Origin: Chitinophagaceae bacterium
Lineage (GTDB): Bacteria; Bacteroidota; Bacteroidia; Chitinophagales; Chitinophagaceae
NCBI GenBank assembly: GCA_016706055.1
Contig: JADJKL010000003.1
Coordinates: forward strand, 372,001-436,000
DNA: 64,000 bases
Direction: 5' to 3'
Positions 9,088 to 17,507 of the stretch are shown here, piece after piece. The notes beneath the pieces are model-generated. The model made no database searches. It was not told the DNA's origin and saw only the letters and a program-made list of their open reading frames with translations. The position numbers and the translations under genes are program-made. Each line of letters opens with the position of its first letter. Positions within the stretch are counted from its first letter, which is position 1.

Positions 9088-9179
9088 AAGAGTGATTGAT
9101 GAAACTGGAGGGTATTTGCTTTGCATCGCTTCTTGGTGACACGAACAGGCTACAAAGAAGTTTGTGCTTAATAAGTTTA

Positions 9180-9665
9180 TTAATAATCTGAGTATTTCAA
9201 TCGAAATTCTCCGTTTGAAACGATTACAGTTTTATTTTGAACAGAATTAAAAGCCTGAAAATAAAATGTGCCGGCAACTATTTTATTTACTTTATCTAAA
9301 TTTGTAATCTTTAATTCACCGATTCTAGTTGCGTCTGTTTTAAAAATGTCGGTGACTTGGGGAGAATTATCATAAACACCACTCTGTTGTAAATTGTCGT
9401 TTAAAACATAAGTTGTAACAGCTATTGGTGTTTTATCAAGTTTAATAATTCCAATAGCAACACTTTCATATCCAGCATTTGCATTTAATAGAAAAGTTGT
9501 ATCTCCAAGCAATTGACCTTTCATGCAATTAGCACAATTGTTCGGTAAATAATCTTGACCGTCAATATTGCACCGAATATAGTACTGAGCAGGATTATTG
9601 CTTTGCTTTTCGCAAGAAATAGCTATTAGTATTGTTGAAAGGAACAAATATAATAGTTGCCTCAT
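9180..9665 (-). CDS. lipoprotein of unknown function
   Basis: 161 residues. The N-terminus MRQLLYLFLSTILIAISC is a type II signal peptide with lipobox AISC, so the protein is probably lipidated on C18 and carried to the outer membrane. The rest is beta-rich with a CANC cysteine pair near residue 44. I do not recognise a family. It stands alone, convergent with priA. Confidence 0.7.
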   Translation of the reverse strand: MRQLLYLFLSTILIAISCEKQSNNPAQYYIRCNIDGQDYLPNNCANCMKGQLLGDTTFLLNANAGYESVAIGIIKLDKTPIAVTTYVLNDNLQQSGVYDNSPQVTDIFKTDATRIGELKITNLDKVNKIVAGTFYFQAFNSVQNKTVIVSNGEFRLKYSDY

Positions 9666-9738
9666 TTCATAAATGTTCTACGCTGGGTTCAAATCAGAAT
9701 GCTGATTTAATGAAAGCAGATTAAAAAAAATCAATCTT

Positions 9739-10053
9739 TTAATGTTGCTTCAACTTGCCAAATATTTTATCCAATGAATGCTTTGCTTTATCAATAGCAT
9801 TATTTACTGATCCTTCTACGGTTTTGTCACTGCTGGAAACAGCAATCGGCTGTCTGTTTTTCAAACGTACTTCAAACGTACATTCCTTATCATCCTGTCC
9901 GCTTTTACTGCCGTTTGCATCTGAAAGATGAACTTCTACTCTTGTAATATCTTCGTCGAATCTGGATAATTCATCTTCGATTAATGATTTTAAATAGGTT
10001 TCTAATCTTTCGTTTCCTTCAATGTTCTTATCGGTATTTATTTGTATTGTCAT
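9739..10053 (-). CDS. hpf: ribosome hibernation promoting factor / RaiA family protein (short form)
   Basis: 104 residues covering just the S30AE/RaiA domain. MTIQINTDKNIEGNERLETYLKSLIEDELSRF matches the first strand and helix, and VEVHLSDANG, CTFEVRL and VEGSVNNAIDKAKHSLDKIF match the rest. Family members bind the decoding centre of the small subunit in stationary phase and stop translation. The C-terminal dimerisation domain of long HPF is absent, which is the usual short form in this phylum. It lies about 75 bp past a lipoprotein gene's start; co-transcription is uncertain. Confidence 0.9.
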   Translation of the reverse strand: MTIQINTDKNIEGNERLETYLKSLIEDELSRFDEDITRVEVHLSDANGSKSGQDDKECTFEVRLKNRQPIAVSSSDKTVEGSVNNAIDKAKHSLDKIFGKLKQH

Positions 10054-10332
10054 GGTTGTAATATACGATTTTTTGGGGTAAAATTGAGTTGTATTGGGAG
10101 CAAATCAAGTTAAATTTTTTGTGAAATTTTGCATCGGTTTGTGTCTCCACGAACCAAGGACTAGGATATTCTCAATTCACTTGTTGGTGTTTCTGCATTC
10201 ACACAAGGGCTGGACACAACACTAACAAAGGCCTTTTAAAGTTTTCGGGAAGACCAACAGTATTAGAAGACGGAGGTAAAATAAAACAGAATTTCAGGTA
10301 TTTTCCAGAAATTTGCTGGGAAGATTTAAAGC

Positions 10333-10779
10333 ATGTTTGAATTAATATCCAAATTATCATTTACAAAAGGTTTAAATATACTGCTTATTCTATTCGGATG
10401 TGTAGCTGGCCCTTTCTGTTTTCTTTATCGGTTTTATTTTGAACTTTATTCTCATAATGATTTTGTCAAAATTCTTTTTCTGTCATTAGCCATAGGCGTA
10501 CCGGTGTCTCTTGCTATGTCTTTTTTCAATGCTTTGATGATTGGTATTCCAAAATTAAAAGCACAGGATGTGAAAATGGAATGGGAGTTGAGAATTATTG
10601 GCTTCACATCAGGATTTTGTGGTTTTGTCTATTACAGTGCATGTTTTATTGATTGGCTTGTCCTAGGAGTTAGCCCAAAAGATGGAATTGAATTGATGCT
10701 ATATTCATATGCCGGCGCAATTAGCTTCTCTATTATCAGGGCTATAAGAACAAAGACTATAAAGAATAAAAGAAAATGA
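10333..10779 (+). CDS. four-pass membrane protein, first of a paralogous pair
   Basis: 148 residues with four hydrophobic segments (about 15-35, 48-66, 91-112, 117-138) and a short basic C-terminus. It is similar to the next protein along its length: LSFTKGLNILLILFGCVAGPFCFLY compares with LSYNRLTKIGFVLFGVVLAPYMFIF, and LAIGVPVSLAMSF with VCVGLPVAIIIFV. No family is recognised. Its stop codon overlaps the start of the next gene (ATGA at 10776-10779), so the two are translationally coupled. The 280 bp upstream hold no gene I can support. Confidence 0.7.
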   Translation: MFELISKLSFTKGLNILLILFGCVAGPFCFLYRFYFELYSHNDFVKILFLSLAIGVPVSLAMSFFNALMIGIPKLKAQDVKMEWELRIIGFTSGFCGFVYYSACFIDWLVLGVSPKDGIELMLYSYAGAISFSIIRAIRTKTIKNKRK

Positions 10780-11273
10780 TATTTGATGCATTAAAGTCAC
10801 TATCTTATAACCGACTTACAAAGATTGGCTTTGTTTTGTTTGGTGTTGTACTTGCACCCTATATGTTTATTTTTCAGTTTTCCCAGCATATTTTTAATGA
10901 CAACTCTATAATTCCACTTATATTCATCTCAGTTTGTGTTGGTTTACCTGTTGCCATAATAATTTTTGTATTGCGGGTTTGGGATGATATTGGTATTGAC
11001 CCGATGGATTCTAAAGAAAAATTAGCAACTAGGTTTGGCCAAATGGCTACTGCCTCGTTAATGAGTGGTGTAGGTTTTTATCTGCCTTGTTGTATCAAAT
11101 TTTTTCAACCTCAGTTGGACTTAAGATCTGCAATTGGCTATATGATTCCCTTTCTGGGAGCTATTATAATTAACTCATTTTTTTCTATAGCAAGGGGTGG
11201 CACAAAGGGACTATTTGAACGCATGGATAAGTATATTGAAAAAGCCGATATTAAAAAAAGGAAAGATAAATAA
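10776..11273 (+). CDS. four-pass membrane protein, second of a paralogous pair
   Basis: 165 residues, four hydrophobic segments in the same places as its upstream neighbour, and a lysine-rich C-terminal tail (KYIEKADIKKRKDK). The two genes overlap by four bases and appear to be a tandem duplication that has diverged. Coupled translation suggests a heteromeric membrane complex, though this is an inference. No enzyme motif is visible. Confidence 0.7.
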   Translation: MIFDALKSLSYNRLTKIGFVLFGVVLAPYMFIFQFSQHIFNDNSIIPLIFISVCVGLPVAIIIFVLRVWDDIGIDPMDSKEKLATRFGQMATASLMSGVGFYLPCCIKFFQPQLDLRSAIGYMIPFLGAIIINSFFSIARGGTKGLFERMDKYIEKADIKKRKDK

Positions 11274-11375
11274 GCACACTATTCAGCTATGGAAAGTGTT
11301 GTCCAAGAAAATACTACACATTGGTTGGTGACTAAAGATAAGCAGCAACCAATGTATAAAATCTCAATAGAAATC

Positions 11376-11412
11376 TGAACGATGAAGAGTGCGACGCAAG
11401 GGACGATGCTCA
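11376..11412 (-). repeat. dispersed intergenic repeat, copy D (reverse orientation)
   Basis: The minus strand reads ATCGTCCCTTGCGTCGCAC then TCTTCATCGTT, sharing the core of copies A, B, C and E. It sits in the convergent gap between the membrane-protein pair and the esterase gene. Confidence 0.7.
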
Positions 11413-11436
11413 GGGAACTGCTGTCGGGTAAATAAT

Positions 11437-12666
11437 TTATTTCAAATTCTTATCAAACCAATCCACAAAATCTTTTAACTCCGGCATCATATCATTGGGA
11501 TTGTGATCGCCGCCTTTTTTAATGATGAATTTATTTTGTACACCAACTTCTTTCAGTTTGGCTACAAATATTTCTGATTGTTGTATCGGTACAGTTTTAT
11601 CAGCATCGCCATGTATAATAAATACAGGCGGATCGTCAGAGCTTATCGCATAAATAGGTGATGATTCTCTGCCCATTTTATTTCGTTCACTGGTATCTTT
11701 TACAAAATCAAAAGTTCTTGTTTTATTATTCCAAACTCTATAATCAAATGCGCCATAAACTCCAGCACCTTTTAATAAGTCACCAGCATTTACCATATTA
11801 CCACCAGTAACTCCCCAGTTCATAAAATCCGTTGGTGGATAAAGCACTGCCGCCGCCTGCACTCTTGATGACACACGGTCAACAGGATCATTTGCTGCTG
11901 TATCAATGTTTTCATCGGCCATAGCAACAGCTAATGAAAGATGCCCTCCGGCAGAGCCGCCATGAATACCAAACTTATTCGGGTCAATTTTAAACTTGTC
12001 TGCATTATATCGAATGTACCGCACAGCCCTTTTCACATCATTAATTTCATCAGGTATTGCATAACGGGGTTGAGAACCGAGTATGACAAGAAAAACGTTA
12101 AAGCCTTTATCTAAATACATGGAAGATGGACGAACCGATCTTTCTGCCTGCTGATACGACGAATACCAAGAGCCAGCCATCACCCAAATAACTCTTTTTT
12201 CATTGCTATTCCCTTTTGGTTTCAAGTGCAACATCGTTAAGGCTATTCCATCTTTTCTTCCATATATCAGTTCCTCAATATTATAATTGCTGTTTGCCTT
12301 TTCCCTTAATTCTTCAATCGTTGATTTCCATTTTTTATCTGAATGCAGAGAAACAAAATCTTTATCGGCTTCAATTGCATTCACATCAGCTGGAGATATT
12401 TTATCTGACTTCTCGATTTTCTCCAAAACCTTCATGGCTTTTTCTGCATCGGTTGCTAATGCCCAACTATTCGCTGCTTTCCATTGCCAATTAAGTTCTG
12501 CATCTTTTCCTTCTTTTTCAATTCCCTTCTCAAAAGTCAGCGCCGCAGCTTTGTAATCTTTCTCTTTAAGAAGAGAGTCACCTGTTTTATACAATTGTTC
12601 AGCGGATTGTGAAAATGCAAATTGTGTTGTGAAAAAGCAGAAAAGGATGATAAGTAATTTTTTCAT
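11437..12666 (-). CDS. secreted alpha/beta hydrolase (esterase/lipase type) with N-terminal TPR-like region
   Basis: 409 residues. A signal peptide (MKKLLIILFCFFTTQFAFS) is followed by a helical repeat region to about residue 110 (AEQLYKTGDSLLKEKDYKAAALTFEKGIE, TPR-like). A hydrolase domain follows, with nucleophile elbow GGSAGG near residue 238, the acid in HGDADKTVP near 352 and the histidine in GGDHNP near 386. The arrangement is like BD-FAE/acetyl-esterase (Abhydrolase_3) enzymes. It would hydrolyse esters, perhaps acetylated or feruloylated polysaccharide, in the periplasm. The start of the next minus-strand gene upstream lies 11 bp away, so the two may form an operon. Confidence 0.85.
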   Translation of the reverse strand: MKKLLIILFCFFTTQFAFSQSAEQLYKTGDSLLKEKDYKAAALTFEKGIEKEGKDAELNWQWKAANSWALATDAEKAMKVLEKIEKSDKISPADVNAIEADKDFVSLHSDKKWKSTIEELREKANSNYNIEELIYGRKDGIALTMLHLKPKGNSNEKRVIWVMAGSWYSSYQQAERSVRPSSMYLDKGFNVFLVILGSQPRYAIPDEINDVKRAVRYIRYNADKFKIDPNKFGIHGGSAGGHLSLAVAMADENIDTAANDPVDRVSSRVQAAAVLYPPTDFMNWGVTGGNMVNAGDLLKGAGVYGAFDYRVWNNKTRTFDFVKDTSERNKMGRESSPIYAISSDDPPVFIIHGDADKTVPIQQSEIFVAKLKEVGVQNKFIIKKGGDHNPNDMMPELKDFVDWFDKNLK

Positions 12667-12676
12667 GTGTTACTAT

Positions 12677-13327
12677 TTATTTGGCCTTTGTTTTAATTTC
12701 CTTGTATTCATGAATAAAGAAGCCTTGTTTATTTTCTTTTGCTGCTTGTTTCATCGCTTTAGCAACTGTTCTTCCATGTATCGCTTTATATTTTGAAGGA
12801 ACAAGAAAAGAAAATACAGACATTATCTTTTTTGAAATTGATTCAGCCAATCTTTTTTCTTTTCTATCACCCAATAATACGGAAGGTCGCATAATATTTA
12901 TTGAATGTATGCCTGTTTCTTTTACAGCATCTTCAATTTCGCCTTTCAACTTCAAGTAAAAATTATTGCTTTTGCTATTTGCTCCTACGGAAGATACTAA
13001 AACAAATGTTTCGCAGCCAACCATTTTGCTAAACCGGGCTGCATTTACGGCAATATCATAATCAATCTTTCTATAAGCATCTTTATCACCTTTTACTTTC
13101 TTCTGTGTGGTTCCGATGGAACAAAAAACAACATCGCTATTGCTTGATGCTACCAGCATTGAATCGCCATCATTAAAATCGACAAGCTTCTTTTCCAATT
13201 TGGGATGAGAAAACTCCATTGGCCGTCGTATAAGAATTTTAACCTTGTCGAAATAATCATCTTGCAACAATTCTTCCAGTAAATAATTGCCAATAAGTCC
13301 GGTGGCGCCAATAAGTGTAGCTGTCAT
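12677..13327 (-). CDS. NAD(P)H-binding protein, atypical SDR (HTATIP2/YwnB-like)
   Basis: 216 residues. The nucleotide-binding motif ATLIGATGLIGNYLLEEL (GxxGxxG) is at the N-terminus. VVFCSIGTTQKKVKGDKDAYRKIDYD and the VLVSSVGANSKSNNFYLKLKGEIE segment, with the YxxxK-like YLKLK, match the atypical SDR group that includes human HTATIP2 and bacterial YwnB-like proteins. The substrate is unknown. It is probably co-transcribed with the downstream esterase and diverges from murB, whose start lies 23 bp away. Confidence 0.85.
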   Translation of the reverse strand: MTATLIGATGLIGNYLLEELLQDDYFDKVKILIRRPMEFSHPKLEKKLVDFNDGDSMLVASSNSDVVFCSIGTTQKKVKGDKDAYRKIDYDIAVNAARFSKMVGCETFVLVSSVGANSKSNNFYLKLKGEIEDAVKETGIHSINIMRPSVLLGDRKEKRLAESISKKIMSVFSFLVPSKYKAIHGRTVAKAMKQAAKENKQGFFIHEYKEIKTKAK

Positions 13328-13349
13328 AAAAATTCAGGATGTTTGCAGT

Positions 13350-14378
13350 ATGCAAATTCAGGAAAATATTTCATTAAAGCCCTATAATACATTTGGGATA
13401 GACGCAATGGCTCGTTTATTCGCAACATTCAGCAACGCAGATGAGTTGGCAGAACTCCTGACTCAAGAATCTCAACTTAGAACTCTAATACTCGGCGGCG
13501 GTAGCAATATTCTCCTTACAAATCATTTTGATGGATTGGTTCTAAAGAATGAAATTAAAGGAATCAACGAAGTTCATGAGGACAATGAATATGTGTATGT
13601 GAAAGTAGGAGCAGGGGGAAATTGGCATCAGTTTGTACTGCATTGTATCAATAGAAATTGGGGTGGAGTCGAAAATCTTTCGCTAATACCGGGCAACGTT
13701 GGTGCTTCGCCCATGCAAAATATCGGTGCTTATGGTGTGGAGTTGAATGATGTATTCTTTTCACTGGAAGCATATCATATTAACGAGAGTAAGGTATTGA
13801 CCTTTTCAAGAAACGATTGTGAATTCGGCTACCGTGAAAGTATTTTCAAAAGAAAATATAAAGATCAGTTTGTAATCTTAAATGTAACATATCAATTGAG
13901 AAAGCATCCGATATTCAACACCAGTTATGGTGCTATTGAGCAGGAACTAGAAAGGATAAATGTAAAGGAGCTTTCCATCAAAGTAATTTCAGATACCGTC
14001 ATCAATATTCGTTCTTCCAAATTACCCAACCCATCGGAGATTGGAAATGCAGGAAGTTTTTTTAAGAATCCGGAAATAAGTAATAATGAATTTACAAATC
14101 TCAAGATTCAGTTTCCAGCTATTGTTGGCTACCCTTTACCAAATGGAAATATAAAACTGGCTGCAGGTTGGTTGATAGAAAACTGTGGACCCGAAGCTGG
14201 TATCAGTTGGAAAGGCTATCGGGTTGGCGATGCTGGTTGTCATGGCAGTCAGGCATTAGTGTTAGTAAATTATGGAAATGCTTCTGGGGAAGATATTTAT
14301 AAATTAAGCAACCGGATCAAAGCATCAGTTAAAGAAAATTTTTCAGTAGACTTAGAAAAAGAGGTTAACATTCTTTAA
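13350..14378 (+). CDS. murB: UDP-N-acetylenolpyruvoylglucosamine reductase
   Basis: 342 residues from ATG 13350, the same length as the E. coli type I enzyme; a longer frame from 13287 would overlap the divergent gene. MurB reduces UDP-GlcNAc-enolpyruvate to UDP-MurNAc with NADPH and FAD, an early cytoplasmic step of peptidoglycan synthesis. FAD-binding motifs LGGGSNILL and SLIPGNVGASPMQNIGAYG are clear. The catalytic residues are present: the arginine in FGYRES, the serine in GNAGSFFKNP and the C-terminal glutamate in LEKEV. It is monocistronic or leads the small barrel-protein pair downstream. Confidence 0.95.
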   Translation: MQIQENISLKPYNTFGIDAMARLFATFSNADELAELLTQESQLRTLILGGGSNILLTNHFDGLVLKNEIKGINEVHEDNEYVYVKVGAGGNWHQFVLHCINRNWGGVENLSLIPGNVGASPMQNIGAYGVELNDVFFSLEAYHINESKVLTFSRNDCEFGYRESIFKRKYKDQFVILNVTYQLRKHPIFNTSYGAIEQELERINVKELSIKVISDTVINIRSSKLPNPSEIGNAGSFFKNPEISNNEFTNLKIQFPAIVGYPLPNGNIKLAAGWLIENCGPEAGISWKGYRVGDAGCHGSQALVLVNYGNASGEDIYKLSNRIKASVKENFSVDLEKEVNIL

Positions 14379-14431
14379 GTAAGAATGCAGCGTTTCTGTA
14401 TTTTTTTTGCCTTACATAATAAATCTAGTAT

Positions 14432-14926
14432 ATGCGTAAACTATTTGTGTTACTTATTACAGTTTCGATTAACCTGCTAAGTGAGGCACAATCTGCCAAG
14501 TCAGTAAATTTTGAGTTAGGAGGTCCAGGCCTTGCTTCTTTTAATTTCGACACCCGTTTTGGTCCCAAAGAAGATGGCATTGGTGGTCGGATTGGTATTG
14601 GAGGGTTTAGTCTTCGGGCGGATGGTGACAACGTAACAGTTTTATTTATTCCAATTGGAGTAAACTATCTTATAGGGAAAGATCAAAGAAATTATTTTGA
14701 ATTGGGAGCAGGAGTTACTCCTGTGATTGCATCAAGTTCATTTGATTCCGATAATTTTTCAACCACATTTGGTCATGTATTGTTTGGCTATCGAATGCAG
14801 CCCAAAGACGGTGGATTTACTTTCCGAGCATTTGTTTCCCCAGTATTTGGCGAATTTGGTTTTATACCGTATTTCGGTGGTGTATCTTTTGGATACAAAT
14901 TCGGGAGTGGAAAAGAAAAAAAATAA
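14432..14926 (+). CDS. small outer-membrane beta-barrel-like protein (paralogue 1)
   Basis: 164 residues with a signal peptide (MRKLFVLLITVSINLLSEA, cut before QSAK). The mature part is a run of amphipathic glycine-rich strands (ELGGPGLASFNFDTRFGPKE, IGGRIGIGG, FIPIGVNYLIG, FELGAGVTPVIAS, FGHVLFGYRMQP, GVSFGYKFG), typical of an 8-strand barrel. No ligand is suggested. The next gene is a paralogue. It follows murB by 53 bp. Confidence 0.7.
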   Translation: MRKLFVLLITVSINLLSEAQSAKSVNFELGGPGLASFNFDTRFGPKEDGIGGRIGIGGFSLRADGDNVTVLFIPIGVNYLIGKDQRNYFELGAGVTPVIASSSFDSDNFSTTFGHVLFGYRMQPKDGGFTFRAFVSPVFGEFGFIPYFGGVSFGYKFGSGKEKK

Positions 14927-14972
14927 CAAATACGGATCACCAGAATGATGATAAAATTAGCTTAATAAAAAG

Positions 14973-15508
14973 ATGCAGAAATTTTGCAATATAATATTTA
15001 GCGTTTTTCTTTTCGTTTCTTTTTCAGCAACAGCTCAACATAAAGTTTCTAAACATGCAAGCCAATTGCAATTAGAAGTATTTGGGGAGGGCGGATTATT
15101 TTCGCTTAATTACGATGCTAGGTTTGCAAAAAAGGAAAATGGAATTGGCTTCAGCCTTGGCTTAGGCGGTACACCGTTAGGGTTAGGTGGATATTCCTGC
15201 AATAGTGGTTTTCAGTTGTCATTGCCTATTGGGTTAAATTATCTGGCAGGGAAAATAAACATTTACTTGAAATGGGTGCAGGCTTTGTTCCTGTACTTAT
15301 TTCAGGTACAAAAGTTTTTTGTACTGCGCCGCCTGATAAAAAATATTTTTTTAGTGATAATACCGAAGGCTATGGTTATTTACTTGCAGGATACAGGTAT
15401 CAGCCAATCAATAAAAAATTGACCTATCGTATTTTTATCAGTCCTTTATTTCAAAAAGGTTTCAATACAAAATTTTGGGGTGGAGCAAGTATTGGAATAA
15501 GACTCTAA
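14973..15508 (+). pseudogene. frameshifted small beta-barrel-like protein (paralogue 2)
   Basis: The first part (14973 to about 15260) has a signal peptide and matches paralogue 1: LFSLNYDARFAKKENGIGFSLGLGG, PIGLNYLAGK. The match then continues in another frame, where HLLEMGAGFVPVLISGTK lines up with NYFELGAGVTPVIAS, and ends in FWGGASIGIRL at 15508. One inserted or lost base near 15255 would restore a product of about 178 residues. Single-base errors occur elsewhere in this window, so a sequence error is as likely as true decay. The 3' end overlaps the convergent MoxR gene by four bases. Confidence 0.7.
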
Positions 15509-17037
15509 GCCTCTTCATCAAACTCTTCTTCATAATCTTTACTGTCAAAGCTCATCATACTTCCCATCAGGTCTTTAAATTCCACTTTGTTTTCAAAGAT
15601 TTTCTTACTAATTAATGAATAAGAAGAAAGACCATGCAACACAAATTCCATCATCAATGCAGCCTGTAGATCATTTACTTTTGGAAAATATTTTTTTACC
15701 AAAGCATGAAGGCCATCTACTGTGTAGAGTTGTAGAAATTTGTCTTTATCAGAAGTATTAAAAGAAATATTCAGATTGTTGCCTTTATCAAACCATTGAG
15801 TGATTGGGCGATAAGGATTTTCATCCGCCTTTTCTTCTATAGAAGGTTTGCCGGTGTTTCTTCTTTTCTTTAACTGATCTGGATTGGGAAAGTATTCAAC
15901 AAATTGTGTGCGGATAGCTTTATCTACTAAATTCATCGCAACTTGATAAGGTCCTTCTTGCTCGCCTTCATACACCAGTTCCACTTTTCCAGTAATGGAT
16001 GGGATGATGCCAACCAGATCACTCATCCACACCTGTGTTTGTTTTTCATTATTTACAATGGCTCTTCTTTCGGCAGCACTTACAGCATTTTCAAATGCAG
16101 AAATAGTAAGCCTTGCACTTACACCGCTTTTTTTATCTACCAGTTCGCTGCCTCTTGCTTCAAATGCAATTTGTTCAATTAGCCTTTTTACAAGGTCACT
16201 AACTTTTACTCTTGCTTTTTGTTCATCGCTTATATTTGCTTCTTGTTCCGTTATTTCCAATGCATTCTCTAGCGACTTTGGATAATGCGTTAGTATTTGA
16301 CTTTGTATTCTGTCCTTTAATGGAGTTACGATTGAGCCTCTATTCGTATAATCTTCCGGATTGGCAGTAAACACAAAAAGAATATCTAGTGGCAGTCGCA
16401 ATTTAAAACCACGAATCTGCACATCACCTTCTTCCAGAATATTGAATAAAGCAACTTGTATTCTTGCTTGCAAATCCGGCAACTCATTAATTACAAATAT
16501 GCCACGGTTACTTCTTGGAATGATTCCATAATGCAACACCCTTTCGTCTGCAAAACTCAGTTTCAGATTGGCAGCTTTAATGGGATCTATATCGCCAATC
16601 AGATCAGCCACACTTACATCTGGTGTTGCTAATTTCTCTCCATAACGTTGGCTGCGGTGAATCCATTCAATAGGTGTAGCATCACCTTTTTCTGCAATTA
16701 GATCAACAGCATATTTCGAAACAGGGTTCAATGGCTCATCATTAATATCACTGCCGCTAATAACAGGAATATATTCATCGAGTAGTTCGACCATTTGCCT
16801 CGCCATTCTTGTTTTTGCTTGTCCTCGCAAACCAAGAAACAGAATATTATGTTTACTTAGTATAGCTCTTTCCACATCAGGTATCACCGTGTCTTCATAT
16901 CCCACAATGCCGGGAAATGTTGTTTCGTGCTTCTGCAATTTTTCAATAAGATTCTGGCGAATTTCTTCTTTTATGCTTTTAGGTTCGTAGCCAGATGCTT
17001 TTAGATCGCCGAGTGTTTTTATTTTTTTTGTATTCAT
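15505..17037 (-). CDS. MoxR/magnesium-chelatase-like AAA+ ATPase
   Basis: 510 residues from ATG 17037; a start at 17094 is possible but would overlap the GxxExxY gene. The AAA+ core shows Walker A GLRGQAKTR near residue 70, Walker B-like GIFVINELPDL near 183 (Asn before the catalytic Glu instead of Asp), and FVFTANPEDYTNRG, a sensor I region. It resembles the BchI/ChlI-type ATPases that work with a VWA-domain partner to remodel a target protein. The VWA gene lies just upstream, separated by the GxxExxY unit. The target is unknown. The C-terminal 150 residues are acidic and outside the AAA+ core. Confidence 0.85.
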   Translation of the reverse strand: MNTKKIKTLGDLKASGYEPKSIKEEIRQNLIEKLQKHETTFPGIVGYEDTVIPDVERAILSKHNILFLGLRGQAKTRMARQMVELLDEYIPVISGSDINDEPLNPVSKYAVDLIAEKGDATPIEWIHRSQRYGEKLATPDVSVADLIGDIDPIKAANLKLSFADERVLHYGIIPRSNRGIFVINELPDLQARIQVALFNILEEGDVQIRGFKLRLPLDILFVFTANPEDYTNRGSIVTPLKDRIQSQILTHYPKSLENALEITEQEANISDEQKARVKVSDLVKRLIEQIAFEARGSELVDKKSGVSARLTISAFENAVSAAERRAIVNNEKQTQVWMSDLVGIIPSITGKVELVYEGEQEGPYQVAMNLVDKAIRTQFVEYFPNPDQLKKRRNTGKPSIEEKADENPYRPITQWFDKGNNLNISFNTSDKDKFLQLYTVDGLHALVKKYFPKVNDLQAALMMEFVLHGLSSYSLISKKIFENKVEFKDLMGSMMSFDSKDYEEEFDEEA

Positions 17038-17038
17038 A

Positions 17039-17063
17039 GCCGGTAAGACGGGAAGGCGGTAAG
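17039..17063 (+). repeat. left inverted repeat of the GxxExxY unit
   Basis: GCCGGTAAGACGGGAAG followed by GCGGTAAG: three imperfect 8-base units (GGTAAGAC, GGGAAGGC, GGTAAG). It begins two bases before the MoxR start codon on the other strand and ends 3 bases from the GxxExxY stop. Confidence 0.65.
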
Positions 17064-17065
17064 TT

Positions 17066-17455
17066 TTATTCAACACAGTAACGCCTGATTCCATTTTTTA
17101 TAAGTGATACATTAAAATTTATTAAGAAGCCAATATTGTTTCCTGTTAGCTTCAGATGACTCATGATCTGAGCCTGCCAAAGTGGGTTAACAGTATCAAC
17201 GGCTTTTATTTCACAAATAACAATTTCTTCAACAAATACATCCATTCTTAAACCTTCATCAAATACAAGTCCATCATAAAAAATCGGAAGATCAACTTGT
17301 CTTTGATATTTGATTCCTTTTTTGCCAAGTTCATGACAGAAACATGCTTCATAAACCTTTTCAAGTAAACCTGGACCTAATTCTTTATGTACCCGAAAAG
17401 CACAATCAACTACTTCTTTACAAAGCGATTCTTCATGTTCAGTTAACTGGTACAT
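17066..17455 (-). CDS. GxxExxY family protein
   Basis: 129 residues. The family signature is complete: VHKELGPGLLEKVYEACFCHEL (GxxExxY is GLLEKVY, residues 29-35), then the LRMDVFVEEIVICEIKAVD segment with a D-(E)xK pattern like PD-(D/E)XK nucleases, and a C-terminal GFLINFNVSLIKNGIRR. The biochemical role of this widespread family is not established; a nuclease is suggested by the fold. The gene lies between the MoxR and VWA genes in the same direction and has inverted repeats on both sides, unlike the usual uninterrupted MoxR-VWA order. Confidence 0.88.
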   Translation of the reverse strand: MYQLTEHEESLCKEVVDCAFRVHKELGPGLLEKVYEACFCHELGKKGIKYQRQVDLPIFYDGLVFDEGLRMDVFVEEIVICEIKAVDTVNPLWQAQIMSHLKLTGNNIGFLINFNVSLIKNGIRRYCVE

Positions 17456-17484
17456 TTTATTTTACAATTATTTTTTCTTATTTT

Positions 17485-17501
17485 CTTCCCGTCTTCCCGG
17501 C
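17485..17501 (-). repeat. right inverted repeat of the GxxExxY unit
   Basis: CTTCCCGTCTTCCCGGC on the plus strand, the inverse of the left repeat with one mismatch. It lies 30 bases before the GxxExxY start codon and 6 bases past the VWA stop codon. Confidence 0.65.
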
Positions 17502-17507
17502 AAAAAT

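Larger units (their letters stand above)
17039..17501 (-). mobile_element. candidate mini-element: GxxExxY gene between 17-bp inverted repeats
   Basis: The GxxExxY gene is bounded by GCCGGTAAGACGGGAAG (17039-17055, reading inward) and its imperfect inverse at 17485-17501 (inward GCCGGGAAGACGGGAAG); 16 of 17 bases agree. The left end continues with a further GGTAAG unit, so the repeat itself is built of 8-base units. The whole unit is 463 bp and interrupts the MoxR-VWA pair. No target duplication and no transposase are visible, so mobility would need outside help. Confidence 0.5.

Noticed and set aside
13287..13349. Longer start for murB
   Set aside because: It overlaps the divergent gene and the residues do not look like MurB.
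17066..17455. GxxExxY gene as part of a toxin-antitoxin system
   Set aside because: No partner gene lies beside it; only MoxR and VWA genes are adjacent.
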